A stretch of 64,000 nt of DNA from Micromonospora halotolerans (GCF_032108445.1 NZ_CP134876.1:2542001-2606000), one strand, 5' to 3'. Counted from the stretch's first letter, positions 8,546 to 16,963 are shown. Notes: generated by a model from the letters alone, not told the origin. Program-made: numbers and translations.

Positions 8546-8935
8546 TCACGTCTGGACCCGGTGGCCGGCCCGCTCCAGCGCGCCCGTCGCCTCGACCAGC
8601 CGCACGGCGGGCACCAGCAGGTGGTCGGTGTCGTACGTGGAGAAGGCCACCACGTTGACCCGGGCCCGGGCGAGCGGGTCGACCAGCGCGGCGAGGGTGC
8701 CGGTGACCGCCGCGTCGAGCGGGCCGACCAGCCGCAGGCAGCGCCATTCGGTCTCCACGTCCGCCCCGGCGGGGGCCCGCTCGGCGGGGCAGATCACCGA
8801 GACGCCGTCGGCGGTCCAGCTCACCGTCACCACGTCGCGGTCGCCCAGCTCGCCCCAGAGGTGTGGGGTCAGCACGGCGCCGGCCGGCAGGCGGCACACC
8901 GCGTACGCGCCCGGCAACAGAGCGACATCGAGCAT
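8546..8935 (-). CDS. ACT domain-containing (CASTOR-like) amino-acid-binding protein
   Basis: A 129-residue cytoplasmic protein. The C-terminal half (VGPLDAAVTGTLAALVDPLARARVNVVAFSTYDTDHLLVPAVRL) is an ACT domain of the small-molecule sensor type found in CASTOR-like regulators; the N-terminal half resembles a second, diverged ACT-like unit. The family binds amino acids and usually acts allosterically, but no enzyme partner can be named. Start at ATG 8935, 6 nt after a TAGGGT hexamer. Confidence 0.8.
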   Translation of the reverse strand: MLDVALLPGAYAVCRLPAGAVLTPHLWGELGDRDVVTVSWTADGVSVICPAERAPAGADVETEWRCLRLVGPLDAAVTGTLAALVDPLARARVNVVAFSTYDTDHLLVPAVRLVEATGALERAGHRVQT

Positions 8936-8941
8936 GAGGGC

Positions 8942-8947
8942 ACCCTA
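8942..8947 (-). promoter_or_regulatory. -10-like hexamer of the ACT-domain gene
   Basis: TAGGGT on the minus strand, 6 nt before the ATG at 8935. Confidence 0.4.
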
Positions 8948-9010
8948 CGGCCTCGGTGTGGCTGTGCCCCAGCACCGCCCGGTGCGGCGCTCGCCACACG
9001 TCCTCGCAGG

Positions 9011-9466
9011 TCAGACCGCCGAGAAGAAGGTGAGCGAGCCGGCCACCTGGCCGTCGGTGAGCACCGGTGTGGAGATGGCGTCGACCGTCGTGCCGGCGTC
9101 GGAGCCGGGCCCCTGGACCCGGAGCAGCCCCCGGGCCAGCCGGCCGGAGTGCAGCGCCAGCAGTGGCGGGATCTTGTCGGTCTCCTGCTCGGTCAGCTCG
9201 CTCGGGCTGGCGGTGAAGTCGACCAGGCGCAGGCCGCCCTCCAGCAGCGGCCGGCCGATCACGTCCTCCGGGGCGCCGAGGCAGAGCAGGTCGCAGCCGG
9301 ACGAGGAGATCGCCACCACGGTGGTGTCGGCGTCGATCAGCAGGCACGGCTCGGCGGCGTGGGAGACCATGCCGGACCACCGCCCGACGTTGTCGGACTC
9401 CTGCTCGGTCGGTGTCCCCGCCGGGGGCACGAACACTTCCGAGAGCGAGAGTTCGACGTGGGCCAC
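9011..9466 (-). CDS. PAS-like sensory domain protein
   Basis: A 151-residue single-domain protein. The segment CLLIDADTTVVAISSSGCDLLCLGAPEDVIGRPLLEG has the layout of a PAS fold (strand, strand, helix, then GRPLLE as in PAS F-helix regions), and the C-terminal TTVDAISTPVLTDGQVAGSLTFFSAV fits the remaining sheet. No output domain is attached. GTG 9466 is preferred because a perfect AGGAGG (9471-9476) lies just upstream; an ATG at 9499 has none. The 197 bp upstream contain nothing recognisable. Confidence 0.72.
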   Translation of the reverse strand: MAHVELSLSEVFVPPAGTPTEQESDNVGRWSGMVSHAAEPCLLIDADTTVVAISSSGCDLLCLGAPEDVIGRPLLEGGLRLVDFTASPSELTEQETDKIPPLLALHSGRLARGLLRVQGPGSDAGTTVDAISTPVLTDGQVAGSLTFFSAV

Positions 9467-9696
9467 CGCGCCTCCTATGTACACCGACGGTCTGTCCACG
9501 CTAGCCGGTCGTCACGACGACCGCCCGCCCCGTGCGGCGTCTCCGGTGGCCGGAGCCGCGCGGGGGTCCGGGGGCTCGGCGGGGACCGGGGGACAGGTGT
9601 CGGTGCGACGGTGCCCGGTGTCGGGCGGCCGGCGACGGCGCGGGCCGACGGGACCACCGGGGCGGACCCGTGGACCGCGTGGCGTCGCCGCAGACG

Positions 9697-10434
9697 TTAC
9701 CGGCGGGCGGCCCGCTTGTCAGCGGCCGTTCGGCCCTCGTCGTACCACCGGTAGTCGGCCGCTGGACGGTACGTGCCGTTGAGCCACGTCGACGGGGCCT
9801 GGGCGACCCGGGAGAGCTTCTCGGCGGTGGCCGGGCTGATCCGGTTGCCACCGGCCACGAGCAGGCGGTCCAGCTCCCGGTGGGTGGCCATGAGGCAGTC
9901 CTTGGGCAGGCCGTAGACGCTGATGACCCCGGAGCCGACGAAGGTCAGCACCGGGGTCACCGGGATCGGCAGGCCGACGGCGTCGGAGAGGGCCTTGCTG
10001 GCCCGCTTGGCGTCGCGGCGCGCCTCGGCCACATAGGGCGGACGCTTGCCGTTGATCTGCACGACGTCGCCGGCGACGAGCACCCGGGCCCGGCCGTGGT
10101 CGGCGACGGTGACCGCGAAGAGCCCGCTGGGCCCGATGGCGAGGAACCCGGCCCGCTCGTCCCGGGTGCGGTCGAGCAGGATGTCCGCGGCGTCGGTGCG
10201 GGGCCACTCGATGACGTGCCAGGCGGGGCCGAGGTGGTCGAGTTGACCGAGGGCCCGGGCCCCGGCCGCCTCCAACCGGCGGGCTCCCCGCTCGGCCCGC
10301 CGGCGGCGGGCCCACTCCAGCGGAGTCGGTCGGGCCGGTTCGAGCACCGAGGTGGTCTCGACCCGGGGGTGCGGCACCGAGACGGGCGGCAGTGCCCGGC
10401 TCGGTACGGCTCGGCGAGCGGGAAAGACAGTCAT
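9697..10434 (-). CDS. NERD-like nuclease-related domain protein
   Basis: A 245-residue protein. The middle region, with FLAIGPSGLFAVTVADHGRARV followed by GKRPPYVAEARRDAKRASKAL, resembles the NERD domain, a nuclease-related fold found in many actinobacterial proteins. The N-terminus is basic and helical. Classical nuclease residues are not clearly complete, so activity is uncertain. The C-terminus is rich in Arg and Lys. The ATG at 10434 is preceded by GGAGGT. It is divergent from arcA across a 163-bp region holding a palindromic operator candidate. Confidence 0.7.
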   Translation of the reverse strand: MTVFPARRAVPSRALPPVSVPHPRVETTSVLEPARPTPLEWARRRRAERGARRLEAAGARALGQLDHLGPAWHVIEWPRTDAADILLDRTRDERAGFLAIGPSGLFAVTVADHGRARVLVAGDVVQINGKRPPYVAEARRDAKRASKALSDAVGLPIPVTPVLTFVGSGVISVYGLPKDCLMATHRELDRLLVAGGNRISPATAEKLSRVAQAPSTWLNGTYRPAADYRWYDEGRTAADKRAARR

Positions 10435-10525
10435 CGCGACCTCCGGCAAAAGGTCTCTCGAAGTTATGTCTCCACTACCCTACGTTGCGCACCCCGGTGC
10501 TCGGCAAGTTGGAGCGCCGGAATGA

Positions 10526-10554
10526 GTGCGGATGAATGCCATATTCATTCACAC
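10526..10554. promoter_or_regulatory. 29-bp palindromic operator candidate (ARG-box-like)
   Basis: An imperfect dyad of the form GTG-N3-ATGAAT-N5-ATTCAT-N3-CAC in the divergent arcA/NERD intergenic region. The TGAAT...ATTCA core resembles ArgR-type ARG boxes, although the spacer is 5 rather than 4 bp. Its position just upstream of an arginine-degrading enzyme fits control by an arginine regulator. Confidence 0.4.
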
Positions 10555-10585
10555 TTCTTTTCTCGGATGGTGCGGAAGCCTGTCC

Positions 10586-10591
10586 TAGGCT
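10586..10591 (+). promoter_or_regulatory. -10-like hexamer of arcA, leaderless start
   Basis: TAGGCT, 6 nt before the GTG start of arcA, with no separate ribosome-binding site. Confidence 0.45.
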
Positions 10592-10597
10592 GCGAAG

Positions 10598-11818
10598 GTG
10601 ACCCACTACGTGGACAGCGAGGTCGGTCGCCTCGGCACGGTGCTGCTGCACCGCCCGGGGCCGGAACTCGCCCGCCTCACCCCACGCAACAACGACTCCT
10701 TGCTCTTCGACGCTATCCCATGGGTGGGCCGGGCGCAGGAGGAGCACGACGCCTTCGCGGCCGCCCTGCGGTCCCGCGGGGTCGAGGTGCTCTACCTGGC
10801 CACCCTGCTGGCCGAGACCCTCGCCGTGCCGGACGCGCGGGCCGAGCTGACCGAGCTGGTGCTCCGCTCACCCCGGCTGGGCGACACCCTGCGCCGCCGG
10901 GTGGCCGACCACCTGGCGTACCTCGATCCGGCCGCGCTGGCCGACGTGTTCATCGCCGGGCTCGCCCACGAGGAGCTGCGGATCGGCCCGGACCGTCCCG
11001 GCGGTCTGGTCTGGACGCTGATGGACCGGCACGACTTCATCGTCGACCCGCTGCCCAACCTGCTCTTCACCCGCGACTCGTCGCTCTGGATCGGGGACCG
11101 GGTCGGGGTGACCAGCCTGGCCATGCCGGCCCGCCGGCGGGAGACCACGCTGACCAACGCGATCTACCGCTACCACCCGCGGTTCGTCGGCACCGAGTTC
11201 GTCTACCACCCGGAGCTGGAGCACCTGGAGGGCGGCGACGTGCTGCTGCTCGCGCCGGGGGTGCTCGCCGTGGGCGTGGGCGAGCGGACCACGCCGGCCG
11301 GGGCGGAGCGGCTGGGCCGGCAGGTCTTCGCCGCCGGGCTGGCGCACACCATCCTGGTGGTGCCGATCGCCCAGGAGCGGGCCACCATGCACCTCGACAC
11401 GGTCTGCACGATGGTCGACGTCGACGCCGTGCTGATGTACCCGAACATCGCCAGCGAGCTCTCCGCGTACACGGTCATCGCCGGCGCGGACGGCGAGGAC
11501 CCGCGGGTCGACGGCCCGGCGCCGTTCCTGCGGGCCGCCGCCGACGCCATGGACCTCGACCAGCTCCGGGTGATCGACACCGGGCTGGACCCGGTCACCG
11601 CGGAACGGGAGCAGTGGGACGACGGCAACAACACCCTCGCGCTCGCCCCCCGGCTCTGCGTGGGCTACGAGCGGAACGTGGAGACCAACGCCCAGCTCGA
11701 ACGGGCCGGCATCGAGGTGATCGCCATCGCCGGGTCCGAGCTGGGCTCCGGGCGGGGCGGCCCCCGCTGCATGTCCTGCCCGCTGGTCCGCGAGCCACTG
11801 AGCCTCAGCGCAGGGTGA
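10598..11818 (+). CDS. arcA: arginine deiminase
   Basis: A 406-residue arginine deiminase that hydrolyses L-arginine to citrulline and ammonia in the cytoplasm. Family hallmarks are NLLFTRDSS, HLEGGDVLLLAPG, TMHLDTVCTMVD, NNTLALAP and the C-terminal RGGPRCMSCPL, in which Cys391 is the nucleophile. Length is normal. Neighbouring ornithine carbamoyltransferase (arcB) and carbamate kinase (arcC) genes are absent, so the full fermentative pathway is not encoded here. The residue before the catalytic Cys is Arg rather than the more usual His. Start GTG 10598 follows a -10-like hexamer. Its last 14 bp overlap the convergent DUF5926 gene. Confidence 0.94.
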   Translation: MTHYVDSEVGRLGTVLLHRPGPELARLTPRNNDSLLFDAIPWVGRAQEEHDAFAAALRSRGVEVLYLATLLAETLAVPDARAELTELVLRSPRLGDTLRRRVADHLAYLDPAALADVFIAGLAHEELRIGPDRPGGLVWTLMDRHDFIVDPLPNLLFTRDSSLWIGDRVGVTSLAMPARRRETTLTNAIYRYHPRFVGTEFVYHPELEHLEGGDVLLLAPGVLAVGVGERTTPAGAERLGRQVFAAGLAHTILVVPIAQERATMHLDTVCTMVDVDAVLMYPNIASELSAYTVIAGADGEDPRVDGPAPFLRAAADAMDLDQLRVIDTGLDPVTAEREQWDDGNNTLALAPRLCVGYERNVETNAQLERAGIEVIAIAGSELGSGRGGPRCMSCPLVREPLSLSAG

Positions 11819-12689
11819 GCTGGCGGCCGAGCAGGCCCTGGCGGGCCCGGCGTCCGGCCGCGTCCAGCGGCTCCCGCTCCTCCAGCGCCTCGGCGTACCG
11901 CTTGGCGAACCCGGTCACCGGCTCCTCCCAGTCGGTGGCCGGGACGTCCTCGGGCAGGTCCCAGACCGGCACGAGGCGGCCGTGTGCCCGGAACATGCCG
12001 GCGAAGCGGGTGTCGTCGCCGAGGGTCAGCGTGCCGGCCACGCTCAGCCGGGACAGGGCGTCCAGCGCCACGTCCTCGTCGTCCGGCAGCACCCAGCGCA
12101 CGTGCGCCTTCTCCGGCACCTGGCACCAGTACGCGGCCCGCGCCGCGGCCAGCTTCACGGTCGGGTAGATCGCCGCGTTGGCCCGCTCCAGGGACGCCTG
12201 CACGTTCGGGTCGTCGGCGGCGCCCGGGTCGAGCCAGAACTCGAAGCCGTCGTGCATGCTGATCTCCAGCGGCCCGTCCACCAGGATGTCCTGGAGGCGG
12301 GGGCCCGGCCCGGGCAGCGGCGGCACGCTCACCTGACCGCCCGGCTCGGTCCGCAGCGCGCAGAGCAGCGCGTCGGCCAGGTCCCGTGAGACGTCGCCGG
12401 ACTGCTGGTGGCGCTGGAGGCCGATGAAGACCCGCCCGTCCGGCTTGGTCATCGCCGGGGCGGCCATCGGCAGCACGGTGGCCAGGGTGACCGGCCGGTC
12501 GCCGTACTCCTCGACCAGCTCGGGGGTCAGCCGCAGCGGAGCCGAGGCGGCCGGGACCAGCTCGCGCAGGGCGATCCACTCCGGCTCGTCGACCAGGCCC
12601 TCGAACGGTCGGGGCACGAAGACGTCGCGCACCTTCTCCCGCTTCGGGGTGGCTTCGGCGGCCCGCTGGCTCTTTCGACGCTTGCTCAC
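11805..12689 (-). CDS. DUF5926 family protein
   Basis: A 294-residue actinobacteria-restricted protein recognised as DUF5926, sometimes labelled SecA-related because some members carry a SEC-C metal-binding tail. This copy lacks such a cysteine-rich tail and ends QGLLGRQLTLR. The N-terminus is very basic (KRRKSQRAAEATPKREK), the rest mixed alpha/beta without membrane segments. Function unknown. It starts at GTG 12689, 8 nt after TAGGCT. Confidence 0.8.
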   Translation of the reverse strand: MSKRRKSQRAAEATPKREKVRDVFVPRPFEGLVDEPEWIALRELVPAASAPLRLTPELVEEYGDRPVTLATVLPMAAPAMTKPDGRVFIGLQRHQQSGDVSRDLADALLCALRTEPGGQVSVPPLPGPGPRLQDILVDGPLEISMHDGFEFWLDPGAADDPNVQASLERANAAIYPTVKLAAARAAYWCQVPEKAHVRWVLPDDEDVALDALSRLSVAGTLTLGDDTRFAGMFRAHGRLVPVWDLPEDVPATDWEEPVTGFAKRYAEALEEREPLDAAGRRARQGLLGRQLTLR

Positions 12690-12697
12690 GGCGAGAC

Positions 12698-12703
12698 AGC
12701 CTA
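12698..12703 (-). promoter_or_regulatory. -10-like hexamer of the DUF5926 gene
   Basis: TAGGCT on the minus strand, 8 nt before the GTG at 12689. Confidence 0.4.
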
Positions 12704-12750
12704 GATGCCGGAGCGGACGGCCGTGGGCCGGACCCGCCTGCCCGGTCGCC

Positions 12751-13200
12751 TCAACCGGCCACGACCAGGTCCGGCCGGGTCGAGCCGGTCGGGTCGAACT
12801 CGGCCCACACGCTCTGCCCGAGGCCGTCCCGCTCGACGCCCCAGCGGCTGGCCAGCCCGGAGACGATGTGCAGGCCGCGCCCGTCGACGGCGTCCGGGGT
12901 CGCGATCCGCATGAGCGGGCCTGAGGCGGAGCCGCCGTCGGTCACCCGGAGCTGGACGGTCTGCCCGCCGGCCGCCGACCGCAGCCGCCAGGCCACCCGG
13001 ACCACGCCCCCGGGCAGCGGGTCGGCGTGCCGCACGGCGTTGCCGACCAGCTCGGCGAGGACGGCCACCAGGTCGGCCAGCAGGGTCGGGGGTACGACGT
13101 CGGCCAGCTCGTCGGCGAGCCGGTGCCGGGCCAGGCGCGCGCCGGTGGCGTGGTGGGGCACCACCACGCACCATGATCGTTCGGCCGAACCCGTCCCCAC
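12751..13200 (-). CDS. anti-sigma-factor-like ATP-binding protein (HATPase_c_2)
   Basis: A 149-residue single GHKL ATPase domain of the RsbW/SpoIIAB type. The N box is LAELVGNAVRHADP and the G boxes are VTDGGSASGP and GRGLHIVSGLASRWGV. Such proteins phosphorylate anti-anti-sigma factors or bind sigma factors; many actinobacterial stand-alone copies have no known partner. GTG 13200 is chosen because GGAAGGAA lies 6 nt upstream. It sits 35 nt downstream of the sensor kinase gene and is probably co-transcribed with it, suggesting one stress-signalling unit. Confidence 0.85.
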   Translation of the reverse strand: MGTGSAERSWCVVVPHHATGARLARHRLADELADVVPPTLLADLVAVLAELVGNAVRHADPLPGGVVRVAWRLRSAAGGQTVQLRVTDGGSASGPLMRIATPDAVDGRGLHIVSGLASRWGVERDGLGQSVWAEFDPTGSTRPDLVVAG

Positions 13201-13235
13201 CGTCGTTCCTTCCCCACCCCTGCGCGGGCCGGGGT

Positions 13236-14690
13236 TCACCCCCGCGGCAGCCGCACCTCTGCGACGGTACCCCCACCGGCTCTCGGTCGTAGGGATACCC
13301 ATCCATTCTGCTGTTCAACGATCTGCCGGACGAGATAGAGCCCCAGTCCGGCCCCCGGGTAGCGGCGCCGGTCGCCGGACTCCCCCTGCCAGAACCGGTC
13401 GAACGCCCGCTCCACGTGCTCCGGCCGGATGCCGATGCCCCGGTCGGCGACCCGGAAGGAGACGGTGCGTTCGTTCGCCTCGGCGCAGACCTCGATGGGG
13501 GTGTCCGGCAGCGAGTACTTGCCGGCGTTGGTGCTCAGCTCGGTGAGCACGGTGGTCAGGCTGTGCCGGTCGCCGAGGGCCTTGGGCAGGTCGGCCGGCA
13601 GGTCGAGGACCACCCGGTGCCGGACGTCCGCCGGCAGGTCGGGCACCGCCGCGCGCAGCGCGTCGGCCAGGTCGAACGGGGCGGCCGGCTCGCCGCCGGG
13701 GCGGTTCTCGGTGGCGGCGGTGAGCAGCCGGTCGACCAGCCGGGCCAGCTCGTTGGCGCGCTGCCCGATGATCCGGGCGGCCTGCCGCCGGTCGTCGTCG
13801 CTGAGCGACTCCCAGTGGTCGGTGAGGGTGTCCGCGTACCCCTTGATCACGGTGACCGGAGTGCGCAGCTCGTGGCTGGTCACCGCGACGAAGAGGTCCC
13901 GGTCGTTGTCGCGCCGCTGCTGGTCGGTGATGTCGCGGAAGGTGACCACCCGCAGCGTGCCCGGCCCGGGCAGCTCGCCGGACGTGATCCGCAGCCAGCG
14001 GCCGTCCGGCAGCCGGTGGTCGAGGACCTGCCCGGACGGGGGGAGGGGGAACGGCAGCGGCTGGTTGAGCGCGTCACCGGCCGGCCGTCCGGTCACCTGG
14101 GCGGCGGCCGGGTTCCAGAGCCGTACGTGGTGCTCGCGGTCCACCACCGCCAGGCCGTCGGCGAGCGCCGCCACCACCGGGCCGTCGCCGTGCACGGGCA
14201 GGCCGGTCTGGTCGCCGTACATGTGGGCGATGCAGGCGGCCACGTAGCCGACCACGGCGCGCTGGGCGGCGTCCAGCGACCCGCCGTCCGGGTAGAGGGC
14301 GTGCAGGCTGCCCACGGTCAGCCCGCCGATCTCGGCGCGCGCCAGGATCATCCGGCGCAGCCCGCGCGCGGCGACCTCGTCGGCGAGCGCGCCGGGGATC
14401 GCGTCGACCCGGACCTCGCGCACCGGCGGGCCGGAGAGCAGGCAGACGGTGGCCGGGTCGGTGGCCGGCAGCGGGCGGCCGGTGACGAACTCGGCGCTGC
14501 CGGTCGCCGCGATCACCCGGCCGCCGGTGGGGGCGAACTCCACGAACACCAGGCCGGCCGCGCCGATGGCGGGCTCCACCTCGCCGAGCAGCCGGGTGAG
14601 CACGGCCAGGCCGGACTCCCCCGAATTGATCATCTTGATCACGCTGGTGTGGCCGGCGATGAGGGCGGTGAAGTCAATTCGCTCCGGCAT
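13236..14690 (-). CDS. cytoplasmic sensor histidine kinase with GAF-like and PAS domains
   Basis: A 484-residue kinase. A GAF-like region occupies about residues 25-160, a PAS domain about 170-255 (LAVVDREHHVRLWNPAAAQVTGRP), then HisKA with phospho-acceptor His273 in SHELRTP, and a HATPase domain with RVADRGIGIRPEH and GAGLGLYLVRQIV. No transmembrane segment is visible, so the signal is probably cytoplasmic. A response regulator gene is not adjacent; instead an RsbW-like ATPase follows. ATG 14690 (MPERID) is preferred over the ATG at 14726, though both are possible. Confidence 0.88.
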   Translation of the reverse strand: MPERIDFTALIAGHTSVIKMINSGESGLAVLTRLLGEVEPAIGAAGLVFVEFAPTGGRVIAATGSAEFVTGRPLPATDPATVCLLSGPPVREVRVDAIPGALADEVAARGLRRMILARAEIGGLTVGSLHALYPDGGSLDAAQRAVVGYVAACIAHMYGDQTGLPVHGDGPVVAALADGLAVVDREHHVRLWNPAAAQVTGRPAGDALNQPLPFPLPPSGQVLDHRLPDGRWLRITSGELPGPGTLRVVTFRDITDQQRRDNDRDLFVAVTSHELRTPVTVIKGYADTLTDHWESLSDDDRRQAARIIGQRANELARLVDRLLTAATENRPGGEPAAPFDLADALRAAVPDLPADVRHRVVLDLPADLPKALGDRHSLTTVLTELSTNAGKYSLPDTPIEVCAEANERTVSFRVADRGIGIRPEHVERAFDRFWQGESGDRRRYPGAGLGLYLVRQIVEQQNGWVSLRPRAGGGTVAEVRLPRG

Positions 14691-14766
14691 GTCCCGAGTG
14701 TGCCCCGCCGCCCGGTGCGGGGACACCCCCGGCCGGGCGACCGCCCACCGGTCGGACCGGCCGGCC

Positions 14767-15558
14767 TCACCGGCCCAACCGGGCCAACGTCCGGGCCGGG
14801 CGGTCGGTGATCACCCCGTCGACACCGGCGGCCAGCACCAGCTCCAGGTCCTCCGGCTCGTTCACCGTCCAGACGTAGACCTGGTTGCCGGCGGCGCGCA
14901 GCGCGGGGACGAGCTGGGGGCGGGCCCGCACCAGGCCGATCCCCGGCCCGGCGATCCGGGTGCCGAACGGCAGCCGGCCCAGCCGCAGCCAGCGCGGCAG
15001 GACCTCCAGCAGCAGCACCGTGGGCAGCGCGGGCGCGAGGTCGCGGATCCGGCGTACGGCGAGCGGGGAGAAGGACATCACGGTGACCGTGACCGGGTCG
15101 TCCGGACCGGGCTCGGCCAGCCCGTAGCGGCGCAGGACGGTGACCAGGCGGCGCTCGACGTCCCGGCCGTAGCGGGACGGGTGCTTGGTCTCGATCAGCA
15201 GCCGGACCGGCCGGCCGGCGGCCAGCACCGCGTCGAGCAACCGCTCCAGCGTGAGCAGCCGGGTGTGTGTCTCGTCGAGCTGTTCGTCCCCGTCTGCCGG
15301 CACCCCGCCGGGGTGCCAGGAGCCGAAGTCGAGCGCTTCCAGCTCGGCGAGTGTCCGCGCGCTGACCAGCCCGTGACCGTTGCTGGTCCGGTCCAGCCGC
15401 CGGTCGTGGACGCAGACCAGGTGCCCGTCCCGGGTGAGCCGGACGTCGCATTCCAGCCCGTCGGCGCCCTCGTCGAGGGCGCGCAGGTAGGCGGCGAGGG
15501 TGTGCTCCGGCAGGTCGTACGACGCGCCGCGGTGTGCGAAGACCAGGGGGACGGTCAT
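14767..15558 (-). CDS. glycerophosphodiester phosphodiesterase
   Basis: A 263-residue GDPD-family enzyme hydrolysing glycerophosphodiesters to glycerol 3-phosphate and an alcohol. The TIM-barrel signature is complete: HRGASYDLPEHT near the N-terminus, ECDVRLTRDGHLVCVHD with metal-binding Glu/Asp and catalytic His, LLIETKHP, and the late VYVWTVNEPEDLE and GVDGVITDRP. No signal peptide, so it is cytoplasmic. It probably recycles phospholipid head-groups. M. tuberculosis GlpQ1 (Rv3842c) is the related origin-proximal enzyme. It lies 12 nt downstream of the rhodanese gene and is likely co-transcribed with it. Confidence 0.92.
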   Translation of the reverse strand: MTVPLVFAHRGASYDLPEHTLAAYLRALDEGADGLECDVRLTRDGHLVCVHDRRLDRTSNGHGLVSARTLAELEALDFGSWHPGGVPADGDEQLDETHTRLLTLERLLDAVLAAGRPVRLLIETKHPSRYGRDVERRLVTVLRRYGLAEPGPDDPVTVTVMSFSPLAVRRIRDLAPALPTVLLLEVLPRWLRLGRLPFGTRIAGPGIGLVRARPQLVPALRAAGNQVYVWTVNEPEDLELVLAAGVDGVITDRPARTLARLGR

Positions 15559-15570
15559 GGCGGCGTCGCC

Positions 15571-15906
15571 TCAGGCGACCCGGCCCGGTTGCCCGTCGTC
15601 GGTGACCACGGGGCGGCCCGCGGCGGCCCAGTCGCCCATCCCGCCCTCGACGTTGCGCACCTGGTCCCAGCCGTTGCGCATGAGGTAGGCGACCACCTGC
15701 GCGGACCGCCCGCCGGAGCGGCAGATCACGGCCACCTCGCGGTCGTCCGGCACTTCGGCGATCCGGGCGGGCAGCTCGGTCATCGGCAGGTGGTGGGCGG
15801 CCGGCGCGTGGCCGGCGGCCCACTCGTCGTCCTCCCGGACGTCGAGCAGGTAGACGTCGTCGGGCACGGCCGACGCGGGCACGGTGGGAACCTGTGGTCC
15901 GAACAC
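15571..15906 (-). CDS. single-domain rhodanese-like sulfurtransferase
   Basis: A 111-residue rhodanese domain. LLDVREDDEWAAGHAPAAHHLPM is the entry motif and VICRSGGRSAQVVAYL the active-site loop, with the catalytic cysteine in CRSGGRS. It is expected to carry persulfide sulfur in the cytoplasm. GTG 15906 is chosen because TAGGCT lies 8 nt upstream; no ATG is available at this end. Confidence 0.88.
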   Translation of the reverse strand: MFGPQVPTVPASAVPDDVYLLDVREDDEWAAGHAPAAHHLPMTELPARIAEVPDDREVAVICRSGGRSAQVVAYLMRNGWDQVRNVEGGMGDWAAAGRPVVTDDGQPGRVA

Positions 15907-15914
15907 GGCTACCA

Positions 15915-15920
15915 AGCCTA
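15915..15920 (-). promoter_or_regulatory. -10-like hexamer of the rhodanese gene
   Basis: TAGGCT on the minus strand, 8 nt before the GTG at 15906. Confidence 0.4.
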
Positions 15921-15934
15921 GACGGCCCGTCCGG

Positions 15935-16852
15935 TCAGAGGCGGTTGACCCAGCGGGGATTGGCGGCGGCCCACTCCGGCATCCGGGTGCCGCGCAGCGC
16001 GTCGAAGAGCCCGCCGCCGCCGTTGGCCAGCACCACGTAGGAGACCTGGTCGATGGTCTGCGGGTAGGAGGGCACCTGGACGCCGTGCAGGGCGTCCGCG
16101 GGCAGCCCGCGGAGCGCGAGGAGCAGGTCCTCCAGGGGTACGCCGTTGCTGTCCAGGGTCAGCGCCCCGCCGACCGCCCGGAGCACCCGGTCCAGCTTCA
16201 CCGGGTCGCTGCGCAGGTGGGTCTCGCCGGCCCGGTCCAGCACCGCCCGGAGCATCTGCTGCTGGTGCCGCTGCCGGTCGTAGTCGCCGCCGGGCAGGTC
16301 GTAGCGCTGCCGCACGTAGTCCAGCGTCCGGGCGCCGTCCATCTGCTGGCAGCCGGTGTCGAACTGGGTCTTCGTGTGGATCGACCGGACCGGGGTGTCG
16401 ACGCACATCCGGATGCCGCCGAGCAGGTCGATGACCTGCTTGAAGCCGGAGAAGTCGATCAGGGCGGCGCCGTCGAAGCGGATCCCGGTGAGCCGGGCGA
16501 TGGTGGCGCTGAGCAGCCGGGCCCCGGCCTCGCCACCGCCGCCGTGCTCGTACGCCGCGTTGACCTTGTCCTGGCCGCCGCCGAAGCCGGGCGCCGCCGG
16601 GATGGCGACCAGCAGGTCGCGCGGGACGGAGATCAGGTACGCCTGCCGGAGCCCGGCCGGCACGTGCACGATCAGGATGCTGTCGGAGCGCTGGTCCTCG
16701 GGGTTGGCGCCCGGCCGGTGGTCGGACCCGATCAGCAGGTAGTTGAGCGGGCCGGAGAGGTCGGTACGGGACTGCCGGGCCGCCGCGTCGAGCAGCTGCT
16801 GCTTGGTGACGGTGCGGTCGTACCGGTTGGTGAGCCAGTGCAGCCCCGCCAC
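15935..16852 (-). CDS. LytR-CpsA-Psr (LCP) family cell-wall ligase, start uncertain
   Basis: LCP proteins transfer polyprenyl-linked glycopolymers onto peptidoglycan outside the membrane. The LCP core is complete: YLLIGSDHRPG, LISVPRDLLV, FSGFKQVIDLLGGI and YVRQRYDLPGGDYDRQRHQQQ. The first canonical start in frame, GTG 16852, falls inside the membrane anchor. The same frame upstream encodes a basic stretch and the rest of the anchor (FLLGAGLALLLLATLG), open as far as a stop at 16999 but without ATG/GTG/TTG. An ATG at 16982 in another frame would join this frame if the G6 tract at 16964-16969 were one base shorter. The real gene therefore probably extends to about 16982. Confidence 0.85.
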   Translation of the reverse strand: MAGLHWLTNRYDRTVTKQQLLDAAARQSRTDLSGPLNYLLIGSDHRPGANPEDQRSDSILIVHVPAGLRQAYLISVPRDLLVAIPAAPGFGGGQDKVNAAYEHGGGGEAGARLLSATIARLTGIRFDGAALIDFSGFKQVIDLLGGIRMCVDTPVRSIHTKTQFDTGCQQMDGARTLDYVRQRYDLPGGDYDRQRHQQQMLRAVLDRAGETHLRSDPVKLDRVLRAVGGALTLDSNGVPLEDLLLALRGLPADALHGVQVPSYPQTIDQVSYVVLANGGGGLFDALRGTRMPEWAAANPRWVNRL

Positions 16853-16963
16853 GCCGAGGGTGGCGAGCAGGAGCAGGGCGAGACCGGCGCCGAGCAGGAA
16901 CCGGGGCCAGCGGGCGGGTCGACCCCGCCCGCGTGCGTTCCGTGCTGGCCTGGACGTGACAGT

